Of a DNA stretch of 64,000 nt, positions 1-7,565 are shown piece by piece (the first letter of the stretch is position 1; the number at the start of each line of letters is the position of its first letter). The position numbers and the translations under genes are program-made. Source of the stretch: VRUE01 sp963703895. Its GTDB lineage: Bacteria > Actinomycetota > Thermoleophilia > Solirubrobacterales > 70-9. The notes below the pieces were generated by a model. The model saw only the letters and a list, made by a program, of their open reading frames with translations. It was not told the origin of the DNA and did no database searches. The DNA is taken from contig CAVPFX010000002.1 in the NCBI GenBank assembly GCA_963703895.1, forward strand, positions 1,302,001 to 1,366,000, written 5' to 3'.

Positions 1-905
1 ACTACATCGGCCGTGAGGCGGTGCAGAACCTGCTTGCCCTGCGCTTCGCCAATGGCATGTTCGAGCCGGTCTGGAATCGCAATCACATCGACCACGTCCA
101 GATCGACGTGCCGGAGACGCTCTCGATCGAGATGCGCGGGAGCTTTTACGAGGAAACCGGCGCCTTCCGCGACATGATCGTCACCCACCTCTTCCAGCTG
201 CTCAGCTTCGTCGCGATGGAGCCGCCGGTCTCGCTCAGCGCCAAATCGCTGATGGTCGAGCGGGAGAAGGTCTTCGAAGCGATGAAGACACTCGAGCCCG
301 CAGACGTGGTCCGCGGCCAGTACGCCGGCTACCGCGAAGAGGAAGGGGTGGCTGCCGACTCAGACACCGAGACCTTCGTCGCCCTGCGCGCCTTCGTCGA
401 CAACTGGCGCTGGGAGGGGGTGCCCTTCTTCCTGCGCTCGGGCAAGCGGCTTGCCGCCGCCCACCACCTGCTCACGGTCGCTTTCTCGGAGCCGCCGCGA
501 CGCATGTTCCCGATCGATTGCAGTCAGGTCGCCGAGGAGTTCGGCCACGACCATCTGACCTTCGAGCTGGGCGATCCGGGCAGCATCTCTGCCTCCTTCT
601 TGGCCAAGGTACCTGGGCCAAAGATGCAGCTTGGGCAGGCCCACATGCGCTTCAGCTACGCCGACAGCTTTGGCGGTCCAGGGGAGGCCCTTGATGCCTA
701 CGAGCGGTTGATCCACGACGTCATGGTCGGCGATCGCACCCTCTTCACGACCTCGGCCGCGATCGAGCGCCTCTGGGAAGTGGCGGACCCGGTCGTGCGT
801 GAACCGCCGCCGGTCGAGCTGTATGAGCCGGGCTCCTGGGGGCCAGGGGCGACCGATGCCCTGCTTGCACCGCACCGCTGGCATGTCCCCAGCGACCATC
901 CCTGA
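1..905 (+). CDS. zwf: glucose-6-phosphate 1-dehydrogenase, C-terminal part (5' end outside window)
   Basis: This is the C-terminal about 300 residues of NADP-dependent glucose-6-phosphate dehydrogenase, the first enzyme of the oxidative pentose phosphate pathway, acting in the cytoplasm. The open frame enters from the left edge at base 3 (YIGREAVQNLLALRFAN), which matches the conserved DHYLGKE.VQN substrate-site region, so the start codon lies outside the window. The later motif WRWEGVPFFLRSGKRL is the typical glucose-6-phosphate binding loop of the family. The usual length is 480-510 residues, so about 180-200 residues are missing on the left. It converges on the next gene, with only 16 bp between the two stop codons. 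Assignment is firm; the start cannot be judged. Confidence 0.95.
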   Translation, partial: YIGREAVQNLLALRFANGMFEPVWNRNHIDHVQIDVPETLSIEMRGSFYEETGAFRDMIVTHLFQLLSFVAMEPPVSLSAKSLMVEREKVFEAMKTLEPADVVRGQYAGYREEEGVAADSDTETFVALRAFVDNWRWEGVPFFLRSGKRLAAAHHLLTVAFSEPPRRMFPIDCSQVAEEFGHDHLTFELGDPGSISASFLAKVPGPKMQLGQAHMRFSYADSFGGPGEALDAYERLIHDVMVGDRTLFTTSAAIERLWEVADPVVREPPPVELYEPGSWGPGATDALLAPHRWHVPSDHP

Positions 906-921
906 GCGGGGCGAACCGCGC

Positions 922-1479
922 TCAGTCGGTGGTGCTGGGGGCCTGCCAGGGGTTGTTCATCGAGAGGCGCCGTTTCTGCGAGCGCTTGAAGAGGTAGCAA
1001 CCGACTGCTCCGCCGCGGATCTCGGAATGGATGAACTTGCCTGTGACGAGCTTCCAGCCCTCGACGGTTACCGAGTTGAGCACGTCGACCGGATCGGTGG
1101 TCTCGCGGGCGGGTGAGCCGACGGGACCGGGAACGACGATCGGACTGAGCTCGCCGATCTCGAGTTCGTACTGAAAGAGGCGGTGTCCCCGTTTGTAGGC
1201 GAGGCGCGCCCTGCCAGCCGGGGTCTGGAAGAAGGCGTCCTTCGCCGCCTCGGCGGACTTGAGCTGCTTTTCGCGCTCCTTCTGCTCGGCGCGCTCTCCT
1301 CGGGAGGCGGCATCCGACGTGGAGCGACCACGAAGTAGTGGCAGGCGGAATATCCGCGGCTTGTCCGTGGCGTCGGGCTTGTTCACGACGTCTGCGTCGG
1401 CCTTGTCCACGACGTCTCGCTCTTGCTCTGCCGGCGGATTGGCGCGGAAGCCGACGAGATGCTGTCCGTGTTCAGTCAT
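922..1479 (-). CDS. conserved hypothetical protein, 185 aa
   Basis: I chose the ATG at 1479, because a longer frame running to 1611 would translate through a strong hairpin at 1568-1591 and gives an unlikely leader. The protein has a charged, low-complexity N-terminal third (about residues 15-80, rich in D, K, E and R). It is followed by a compact C-terminal region with FFQTPAGRARLAYKRGH, then LNSVTVEGWKLVTGKFIHSE and a final GCYLFKR. This pattern resembles a small family of uncharacterised actinobacterial proteins in which a long-lived 'EGW' segment precedes a terminal YLF(K/R)R strand. No signal peptide or membrane segment is visible. The function is unknown. Confidence 0.7.
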   Translation of the reverse strand: MTEHGQHLVGFRANPPAEQERDVVDKADADVVNKPDATDKPRIFRLPLLRGRSTSDAASRGERAEQKEREKQLKSAEAAKDAFFQTPAGRARLAYKRGHRLFQYELEIGELSPIVVPGPVGSPARETTDPVDVLNSVTVEGWKLVTGKFIHSEIRGGAVGCYLFKRSQKRRLSMNNPWQAPSTTD

Positions 1480-1567
1480 GGCGCTCACAGTAGGGAAACG
1501 TGCCAGGGGTCGAGCTCTTTGCGCGCCGGGTTGTCCAACATTCGGCCAGCTCGCGCTGCGGAACGGA

Positions 1568-1591
1568 AAAGGGCCCCTTTCGGGGCCCTTT
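1568..1591. terminator. perfect 10-bp hairpin, candidate terminator
   Basis: Arms AAAGGGCCCC (1568-1577) and GGGGCCCTTT (1582-1591) enclose a TTTC loop. The symmetric A/T ends would give a U-rich tail in either direction. The 307-bp stretch 1480-1786 around it contains no convincing gene. It lies upstream of the minus-strand gene at 922-1479, so it does not obviously terminate a known transcript. Confidence 0.55.
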
Positions 1592-1786
1592 GTTTCCGAA
1601 GGACGTGCCACCAGCGAGACTTTGTTTCCCTGGCTCGTCGGTCCTCAAGCCTTAATCGGTCGCTGCTGTCATAAACACCGAGTTAGCTGAAAAGTTGCAC
1701 GGCCTGCATCGGCACTTGCAACCGTCGACTTGAGGTGTCGGCGCGCAGGCCTCGGCCCGCGCGCCGCTGCTAGATTCAGGTCTCCC

Positions 1787-1859
1787 GGGCGCATAGCTCA
1801 GTTGGGAGAGCGCCGCCTCGACAAGGCGGAGGTCGCTGGTTCGAGCCCAGCTGTGCCCA
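1787..1859 (+). tRNA. tRNA-Val (anticodon GAC)
   Basis: A full cloverleaf can be drawn by eye. The acceptor stem is GGGCGCA (1787-1793) with TGTGCCC (1852-1858), with one G-T pair. The D stem is GCTC/GAGC. The anticodon stem is CCGCC (1813-1817) with GGCGG (1825-1829). The T stem is GCTGG/CCAGC with a TTCGAGC loop. The anticodon loop reads TCGACAA, giving anticodon GAC (valine). The discriminator is A1859 and CCA is not encoded. Position 33, almost always U in tRNAs, is C here (base 1819). Confidence 0.92.
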
Positions 1860-1874
1860 TCCAGGTCCGCGGTC

Positions 1875-2300
1875 TCAGACCCCGGCCATTCTTACCTCGG
1901 CGAGGCGGATGCTGTTGCCGGAGGGGTCGCGGAAGCCGGAGTCGATGCCGTAGGGGCGCTCCTCCGGGGCTTCGGTGAACTCGACGCCACGGCCCTTCAG
2001 CTCTTCGTAGGAAGCCTGGCAATCGTCGGTGGTGAGGAAGACCGTGCCGGCGAAGCCCTTCGCCATCAGCTCGCGGATCTGCCCCTCGGTCTCGTCGTCC
2101 GTGACCGGCGGTCCCGGGATCGCCATCAGCACGATCGAGACGTCCTCCTGTCCTACGGGCCCAACCGTGAGCCAGCGGAAGTCGCCCATCTCGGCCAGGG
2201 TGACGTCGGCGCGAACCTCCATGCCGACCTTCTCGGTGTAAAAGGCGAGTGCCTCGTCCTGGTCGTGGACCCACAGTTGTGCGTTGGCAATCCTGATCAT
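1875..2300 (-). CDS. VOC (glyoxalase/bleomycin-resistance) family protein, 141 aa
   Basis: The start is the ATG at 2300, preceded on the coding strand by AAGGAGACGACG, a good ribosome-binding site. The protein MIRIANAQLWVHDQDEALAF... has the classic vicinal-oxygen-chelate layout: an N-terminal beta-alpha-beta unit with 'V.DQDEALAFYTEKVG', a central block ending in VSIVLMAIPGPP, and a C-terminal unit with FRDPSGNSIRL. Family members bind a divalent metal and act as dioxygenases, isomerases or resistance proteins. The substrate here cannot be read from sequence. It lies 41 bp downstream of an AraC-type regulator on the same strand and is probably cotranscribed with it, a pairing often seen for VOC genes. 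Confidence 0.88.
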   Translation of the reverse strand: MIRIANAQLWVHDQDEALAFYTEKVGMEVRADVTLAEMGDFRWLTVGPVGQEDVSIVLMAIPGPPVTDDETEGQIRELMAKGFAGTVFLTTDDCQASYEELKGRGVEFTEAPEERPYGIDSGFRDPSGNSIRLAEVRMAGV

Positions 2301-2341
2301 CGTCGTCTCCTTCGTTTCGAACGGAAAGGTCGGCGGCGATG

Positions 2342-2776
2342 CTAGGCGCGAGCGGGCGCGCTGTCTTCTCGAAACGTGCGGTGTTGTGGTCGGGCGTAGG
2401 CACGGACCACGCAGCCGGGAATCAGCGCTCCCTGGGCAGCGGGTGGGTGAGCCGCCCGGTAGGCGGTCGGCGAGTGCCCGTAGGTGCGAGTGAAGCTCGT
2501 GGTGAAGGAGCCGATGCTCCGCAGGCCAACCGAGAGGCAAATGTCGGCGACCAAGCGGTCGGTAGTGCGCAGCATCGCCGCCGCCCGCTCCAGCCTGCGG
2601 GTCAGCAGGTAGGCGTGGGGCGACTCGCCGAAAGCGCGCCTGAACTCGCGGCTGAAATGTGCTCGCGAGAGACCGGCGGCCGCGGCCATGTCGTCGACCC
2701 CGAGCGGCTCGAAGTAACGAGCGTCAGCGAGGTCCCTCGCGCGCAGCAGATGACGGGCGGGCGGAACAAACGCCAT
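2342..2776 (-). CDS. AraC-family transcriptional regulator (HTH only), 144 aa
   Basis: The protein consists almost only of the two helix-turn-helix motifs of the AraC family. The first is around residues 22-50 (VDDMAAAAGLSRAHFSREF) and the second around 72-105 (ADICLSVGLRSIGSFTTSF), ending in YGHSPTAYR. There is no obvious ligand-binding domain, so it is a stand-alone DNA-binding unit of about half the usual AraC length. A 30-residue tail follows. It is followed by the VOC gene and is divergent from the large membrane protein at 2803, with 26 bp between the two starts. It probably regulates the VOC gene, but no operator is evident. Confidence 0.88.
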   Translation of the reverse strand: MAFVPPARHLLRARDLADARYFEPLGVDDMAAAAGLSRAHFSREFRRAFGESPHAYLLTRRLERAAAMLRTTDRLVADICLSVGLRSIGSFTTSFTRTYGHSPTAYRAAHPPAAQGALIPGCVVRAYARPQHRTFREDSAPARA

Positions 2777-2802
2777 GCCCGCAGTCTAGGCTCGCGGGCC
2801 TC

Positions 2803-4617
2803 GTGATCGGGACTTACGCAGCAGTGCTGGCGATTTGCCTCGCCTCGCTGGCGATTGGCCAGGCGGCGATCGCCCTTTGCGGGGTGCGGCGCTGGTCGTG
2901 GCTCGCCCCGGCGGTCGGGCTGGCGCTGCTCAGCGCTGTTTGCTGGGGCACGGTGCGGTTGGGTGGTGACGGCTTGGTCTCCGCAGTTGTCGTCGCTCTA
3001 CTGGTTGTGGTCTCTGCGGTGTACTTGTGGGGGCGCCTGGAGGGTGGGAGAGGGGCGCTTTGGCAGGGCGCGCCGATCGCACTGCTCGCACTGCTGGCGA
3101 CCGCCTTGCCCTTCCTTGCCGAGGGTCACTTCGGCATCCTCGGCACCAGCTTCAACCCGGACATGTCCCAGCACCTGCTGGCGACGGATCGGCTTATCAA
3201 CGGCGAGTCCTCGCAGCTTCTGCACCAGGGCTATCCGCTGGGCCCGCACGCGATCGTCGCGGCTCTCAACCACGGTCTCGGGATTGGCCTGGTGCAGGGC
3301 TTCACCGGCCTGATGGTGGCCGTCGCGCTCCTCGCCTCGCTCACCGCCCTGACGGCCTTCCGCGACCAGCCTCCCGCCCTGCGCATCCCCGCGGCCCTGG
3401 TCGTCGGCCTCACCTACATGGCCGCCTCCTACTTCGCCCAGGGCTCCTTCAAGGAGACCATGCAGGCCCTCTTTTTCTTGGCCTTCGTATTGGCACTGCG
3501 CGAGTCGTCCCGCAACCCGGAATGGCGACAGCTCCCTCTCCGCTTCGTGCCGGCAGCTCTGCTCGCCGTGGGCTCGGTCTACACCTACAGCTTCCCGGGC
3601 CTGATCTGGCTGCTCGGCGCCGCAGCCATCTGGGCTCTGCTCGAGTACGGCATCAGCCGTCTCCGCCCGTCCGCGGGTGGCGCGGGGGAAGGGGGGGTCG
3701 AGGACAGCCCGTGGACTGCCCGCAGTGCCCCCCCTTCCCCCGCGACAGGCCCCGCGGTCGTGAGGCCCGTCTTGATGGCCGTACTCGTGTTTACCGTCCT
3801 GATCGCTCCCGAGATCGGTCGAATGATCGACTTCAAGCAGTTCGAGACCTTCGACCCCAACGGCCCCGGCCTCGGCAACCTCTTCGGCCAAATCTCACCC
3901 TTCGAGGGCCTTGGCATCTGGCCCTCAGGGGACTTCCGGCTCACCCCCGGCGCCGGCGCCGTGCCGGCTCTCGGCTATTACGCGGGTGCCGCCTTCGCCT
4001 CGATCCTGCTGCTTTACGGGCTGGTGCTCTGCTGGCGCCAGCGCGAGTCGGCGCTGATCGCCGGTCTCGCCGCTGCCGCACTTGCCTACGCCGCCGCTCG
4101 TCTTGGCGGCACGCCGTACACCGCCGCGAAGGCGATCGAGGTCGGCGCGCCGCTGGCTGCTCTGGTGATCGTGCTGCCGTTGCTGCGCCGCCCGGTCGCC
4201 TGGCTCTACCTGCTGGTGGCGGCGGGCTGCTCGCTGCTGGCGTTCGCCAACGTCCCCGTGGGCCCCGGGTCCTACTCGCCGGCGCTGACGGGCCTGCGCG
4301 ACGAGGTCGGAGAAGGCCCGACCCTGGTGCTCGCGCCCCGAGAGCTGCTCGCCGACGAACACGGCGCCCCGTACATCGCCTGGGAGCTACGCGGCGGCCG
4401 GGTCTGCATCGAGACTGCCGAGGAAGCGGATCGCCGTCCACCGCCGGGGGTCCGCTTCGTCGTCAGCGAATTGAGCGCCGGCCACCCACCGCTTACCCGT
4501 CTGCGCCCCCGCCTCATTGCCCCTCCCTACGTCCTTTGGGAAAGGTCCGGCGCCCGAGGCCGCAGTCCCTGCCCACTGATCGCCGTCCGCCAGGCGCGAC
4601 AGGGCGCCCCCCGATAG
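2803..4617 (+). CDS. large polytopic membrane protein, 604 aa
   Basis: The start is most likely the GTG at 2803. The upstream part of the frame overlaps the AraC gene and lacks hydrophobic character, while the protein from the GTG begins with a membrane segment (TYAAVLAICLASLAIG). Many hydrophobic segments follow up to about residue 500, then a soluble C-terminal domain of about 90 residues. The layout resembles bacterial membrane glycosyltransferases of the PMT/ArnT type, with a charged first loop (FNPDMSQHLLATDRLINGE), but I cannot confirm a catalytic motif. Around residues 289-318 a hydrophilic, G/P/S-rich insert interrupts the membrane region and coincides with a palindromic repeat (family A). 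The gene stops 94 bp before thrS. Confidence 0.72.
   Translation: MIGTYAAVLAICLASLAIGQAAIALCGVRRWSWLAPAVGLALLSAVCWGTVRLGGDGLVSAVVVALLVVVSAVYLWGRLEGGRGALWQGAPIALLALLATALPFLAEGHFGILGTSFNPDMSQHLLATDRLINGESSQLLHQGYPLGPHAIVAALNHGLGIGLVQGFTGLMVAVALLASLTALTAFRDQPPALRIPAALVVGLTYMAASYFAQGSFKETMQALFFLAFVLALRESSRNPEWRQLPLRFVPAALLAVGSVYTYSFPGLIWLLGAAAIWALLEYGISRLRPSAGGAGEGGVEDSPWTARSAPPSPATGPAVVRPVLMAVLVFTVLIAPEIGRMIDFKQFETFDPNGPGLGNLFGQISPFEGLGIWPSGDFRLTPGAGAVPALGYYAGAAFASILLLYGLVLCWRQRESALIAGLAAAALAYAAARLGGTPYTAAKAIEVGAPLAALVIVLPLLRRPVAWLYLLVAAGCSLLAFANVPVGPGSYSPALTGLRDEVGEGPTLVLAPRELLADEHGAPYIAWELRGGRVCIETAEEADRRPPPGVRFVVSELSAGHPPLTRLRPRLIAPPYVLWERSGARGRSPCPLIAVRQARQGAPR
3671..3757. repeat. palindromic element family A, copy 1 (intragenic)
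   Basis: Perfect 17-bp arms lie at 3681-3697 (CGCGGGGGAAGGGGGGG) and 3728-3744, with outer 7-bp arms CCGCGGG (3671-3677) and CCCGCGG (3751-3757). The 30-nt loop contains GGACAGCCCGTGGACTGCC. The 28 bases 3698-3725 are identical, as the reverse complement, to 50428-50455 in the second copy. The element lies in frame inside the membrane protein gene and encodes no stop. Confidence 0.8.
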
Positions 4618-4620
4618 CCC

Positions 4621-4696
4621 GACACGCAATTGGATTGCGCGCAGGACAAGCACTGAAAAACGCAAGATGGTTGCGTGTCCAGGCAGCGATCCTGCG
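4621..4696 (+). promoter_or_regulatory. structured leader of thrS (tentative)
   Basis: Between the preceding gene and thrS, GACACGCAA (4621-4629) can pair with TTGCGTGTC (4671-4679). Within that loop CGCAGGA (4640-4646) can pair with TCCTGCG (4690-4696), giving a pseudoknot-like arrangement just before the thrS start at 4712. Threonyl-tRNA synthetases are known to repress their own mRNA through leader structures in some bacteria, but no T-box core sequence is present here. The regulatory role is inferred from position only. Confidence 0.35.
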
Positions 4697-4711
4697 TACC
4701 ATGGCTTCCGC

Positions 4712-6646
4712 ATGGAGGCCGCGACCAAGATCACCGTCAAGCTCCCCGACGGCACCGCGCTGGAGCTGAGCGACGGCGCTGGCGGGGCCGACGCGGCGGC
4801 CGCGATCGGGCCCGGCCTGGCCAAGGCGGCGCTTGCGATCCGCGTCGATGGCGAGCTGCGCGACCTCGCGGCGCCCCTGCCCGATGGAGCCGAGATCGCG
4901 ATCCTCACCGAGCGCGACCCCGAGGCACTCGACTTGATCCGCCACGACGCCGCCCACGTGATGGCTGAGGCGGTGCAGGAGCTCTATCCCGGCACCAAGG
5001 TGACGATCGGCCCGGCGATCGAGAACGGCTTCTACTACGACTTCGATTTCCCCGAGGAAGTCAGGGTGACCGACGCCGACCTGGAGCAGATCGAGGCGGC
5101 GATGCGCGCCCACATCAAGGCTGACGAGGCTTTCGAGCGGCGCGACGTCCCGGTCGCCGAGGCGATCGAGATCTTCGAAGGCCAGGGCGAGGACTACAAG
5201 GTCGAGCTGATCCGCGACCTGATCGAGAAGGAAGGCGTCGAGACCGTCTCGCTCTACCGCAACGGTCCCTTCGAGGACCTCTGCCGCGGCCCGCACGGGC
5301 CGTCGACCGGCCGGATCAAGGCGATCAAGCTGAGCTCGCTCGCCGGCGCCTACTGGCGCGGCGATGAGAAGCGCCAGATGTTGACCAGGATCTACGGCAC
5401 CGCCTTCTTCTCGAAGAAGGACCTCGCCCAGCACCTGGAGCGGATCGAGGAGGCGAAAAAGCGCGACCACCGCCGCATCGGTCCCCAGCTCGGCATCTTC
5501 ATGCTGCGCGAGGAGGCGCCGGGGATGCCCTTCTGGTTGCCCAACGGGACGACTTTGCTCCACCTGATCGAGGGCGAGGTGCAGGCCCAGCTGCGCAAGC
5601 GCGGCTACAAGGAGATCGCCACGCCGCAGGTGCTCGACGAGGAGCTCTGGCACCGCTCCGGCCACTGGGACAACTACCGCGACGACATGTACTTCATGCA
5701 GTCCGACGAGAAGCGCTTGGCGCTGCGGCCGATGAACTGCCCCGGCGCCTGCCTCGTCTTCGACTCCGAGCGCCACTCCTACCGCGAGCTGCCGTTGCGC
5801 CTGGCCGAGTTCGGCCGCGTCTCGCGCAACGAGCGCGAGGGCGTCCTGCACGGGTTGCTGCGGGTGCGCGCCTTCACCCAGGACGACGCCCACGTCTACT
5901 GCACCGAGGAGCAGATCGCCGACGAGGTCGCCGACATCTGTGAGGCGATCGACGAGCTCTACGCCCGCTTTGGCTTCGAGGACGTGCGAGTCGAGCTCTC
6001 GACCCGGCCGGAGAAGTCGATGGGCTCCGAGGAGCAGTGGGCGAAGGCCGAGGCGGCGCTGACCGAGGCGCTCGATCGCCAGGGCCGCGAGTACGAGCTC
6101 AATCCCGGTGACGGCGCTTTCTACGGGCCGAAGATCGACTTCCACGTCACCGACGCGCTCGGCCGTTCCTGGCAGTGCGGCACCTGCCAGCTCGACTTCC
6201 AGATGCCCGAGCGCTTTGACCTCAGCTATGTCGGCGCGGATGACGCGGCGCACCGCCCCGTGATGATCCACCGCGCCCTGCTCGGCTCGATGGAGCGCTT
6301 CGCCGGCATCCTGATTGAGCACTACGCCGGCCGCTTCCCGGTTTGGCTGGCGCCAGTGCAGGCGATCGTCCTGCCCGTCTCCGATCGCCACAACGAGTAC
6401 GCCGGCCAGGTTCTCGCCGAGCTGCGCGAGGCCGGCGTTCGGGTCGAGGCCGACGATCGCTCCGAGTCGGTCGGCAAGAAGATCCGCGACGCCGAGCTCG
6501 GTCGCTACCCCTACATGCTCGTCGTCGGCGATCGCGAGCAGGAGGCCGGCGCGGTTGCCGTGCGCTCGCACGAGGACGGCGAGCTGGGGGCGATGCCCGC
6601 CGCTGAGTTCGCCGCCCGGGTGCGGGCCGAGAGCGCTCCGGCCTGA
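4712..6646 (+). CDS. thrS: threonine--tRNA ligase, 644 aa
   Basis: Class II aminoacyl-tRNA synthetase that charges tRNA-Thr. The order is an N-terminal TGS domain (about residues 1-60, KITVKLPDGTALEL), then the editing domain with HDAAHVMAEAV (HxxxH zinc/editing motif), the catalytic core, and the C-terminal anticodon-binding domain (from about 545, APVQAIVLPVSDRHNEYA). Motif 2 is visible as RNEREGVLHGLLRVRAFTQD, and the zinc-binding core cysteine/histidine set includes MNCPGACL and the motif 3 region. I chose the ATG at 4712 (MEAATKITV); a GTG-like extension to 4667 adds 15 residues and overlaps the leader hairpin. The length is normal for the family. It precedes infC by 139 bp, the common thrS-infC order. 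Confidence 0.96.
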   Translation: MEAATKITVKLPDGTALELSDGAGGADAAAAIGPGLAKAALAIRVDGELRDLAAPLPDGAEIAILTERDPEALDLIRHDAAHVMAEAVQELYPGTKVTIGPAIENGFYYDFDFPEEVRVTDADLEQIEAAMRAHIKADEAFERRDVPVAEAIEIFEGQGEDYKVELIRDLIEKEGVETVSLYRNGPFEDLCRGPHGPSTGRIKAIKLSSLAGAYWRGDEKRQMLTRIYGTAFFSKKDLAQHLERIEEAKKRDHRRIGPQLGIFMLREEAPGMPFWLPNGTTLLHLIEGEVQAQLRKRGYKEIATPQVLDEELWHRSGHWDNYRDDMYFMQSDEKRLALRPMNCPGACLVFDSERHSYRELPLRLAEFGRVSRNEREGVLHGLLRVRAFTQDDAHVYCTEEQIADEVADICEAIDELYARFGFEDVRVELSTRPEKSMGSEEQWAKAEAALTEALDRQGREYELNPGDGAFYGPKIDFHVTDALGRSWQCGTCQLDFQMPERFDLSYVGADDAAHRPVMIHRALLGSMERFAGILIEHYAGRFPVWLAPVQAIVLPVSDRHNEYAGQVLAELREAGVRVEADDRSESVGKKIRDAELGRYPYMLVVGDREQEAGAVAVRSHEDGELGAMPAAEFAARVRAESAPA

Positions 6647-6785
6647 GCTGGTCGTGTCGATCGGCTGCCTCTGTCTATACTCCGGACACTTGATTGCAGG
6701 CACGCCAAACACCCCGCGCCGCTGAGCGTCCCGTGCCAGCCACCCAACCTCTCGTCCGCTTGAAGCTCCACACCTCACTTAGATA

Positions 6786-7565
6786 GTGCCGGTCCCGCGT
6801 AGGTTCGATCGGCGCCCACCAGAGCGCGATACCACCCGGATCAACGAGCGGATCCGCGTGCCCAAAGTCCGCTTGATCGGGGCGGAGGGGGAGCAGCTCG
6901 GCGTGGTTGAGATCAACGAGGCGCTGAAACGCGCCCAGGACGCCGACCTCGACCTGGTCGAGGTGGCGCCCAACTCGAAACCGCCGGTGACCCGCCTGCT
7001 CGACTACTCGAAGTACAAGTACGAGCAGGAGCAGAAGCAGAAGCAGGCGCGCAAGCACCAGCAGCAGGTCAACATTCGCGAGATCAAGCTGCGGCCGAAG
7101 ATCGCTAATCATGACTATGAGACCAAGAAGGGGCACGTCGAGCGCTTCCTGCGCCACCAGGACAAGGTCAAGATCACGATCATGTTCCGCGGCCGCGAGC
7201 AGGCGCACCCGGAGCGCGGCAGGGCTCTGCTGCAGCGCCTCTACGAGGACCTCGACGGGCTCGCGGTGATCGAGTCCCAGCCGCTGCAGGAAGGGCGCAA
7301 CATGAGCATGCTGCTGGCGCCGGGCAAAGATGCGGCAAAAGAAGAGGCAGAGTCGCAACCCGCCGCCGAGGCCGAGTCTCAGGCCGCCGCGACCGAGGCC
7401 CCGGCTGCTGAGGCCGAGCCGGCCGAGGCTGACGCCGAGCCGGCCGAGGCTGACGCCAAAGCGGCTGAGGCCGAGCCCGCCGAGGCTGAGGCGAAACCCG
7501 CCGAGTCTCCAGAAGAGACGCCTGCCGACGGCGAGACTCCCGGCGACGACGCAGCCGCTGCTTAG
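6786..7565 (+). CDS. infC: translation initiation factor IF-3 with long Ala/Glu-rich tail, 259 aa
   Basis: IF-3 binds the 30S subunit and checks start-codon pairing. The core spans about residues 20-180: RINERIRVPKVRLIG starts the N-domain, a lysine-rich linker (YEQEQKQKQARKHQ) follows, and the C-domain includes EIKLRPKIANHDY and KVKITIMFRGRE. After GKDAAKEE a roughly 80-residue acidic tail of A/E/P/D repeats follows, which is not part of the usual 170-180 residue protein. The start is atypical: a TAG in frame at 6780 leaves only ATA (6783) or GTG (6786) as sites, and no Shine-Dalgarno is visible. It converges with the next gene and shares 4 bp with it. Confidence 0.94.
   Translation: MPVPRRFDRRPPERDTTRINERIRVPKVRLIGAEGEQLGVVEINEALKRAQDADLDLVEVAPNSKPPVTRLLDYSKYKYEQEQKQKQARKHQQQVNIREIKLRPKIANHDYETKKGHVERFLRHQDKVKITIMFRGREQAHPERGRALLQRLYEDLDGLAVIESQPLQEGRNMSMLLAPGKDAAKEEAESQPAAEAESQAAATEAPAAEAEPAEADAEPAEADAKAAEAEPAEAEAKPAESPEETPADGETPGDDAAAA

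Noticed and set aside
1730..1978. Open frame over the tRNA gene (GRIAQLGERRLDKAEVAGSS)
   Set aside because: The classic false translation of a tRNA-Val gene.
4618..4711. T-box riboswitch before thrS
   Set aside because: No T-box core sequence and no specifier stem-loop of the right layout; only short pairings are seen.
4514..6778. Open frame of 754 codons antisense to thrS
   Set aside because: Same shadow effect; thrS shows every expected motif on the plus strand.
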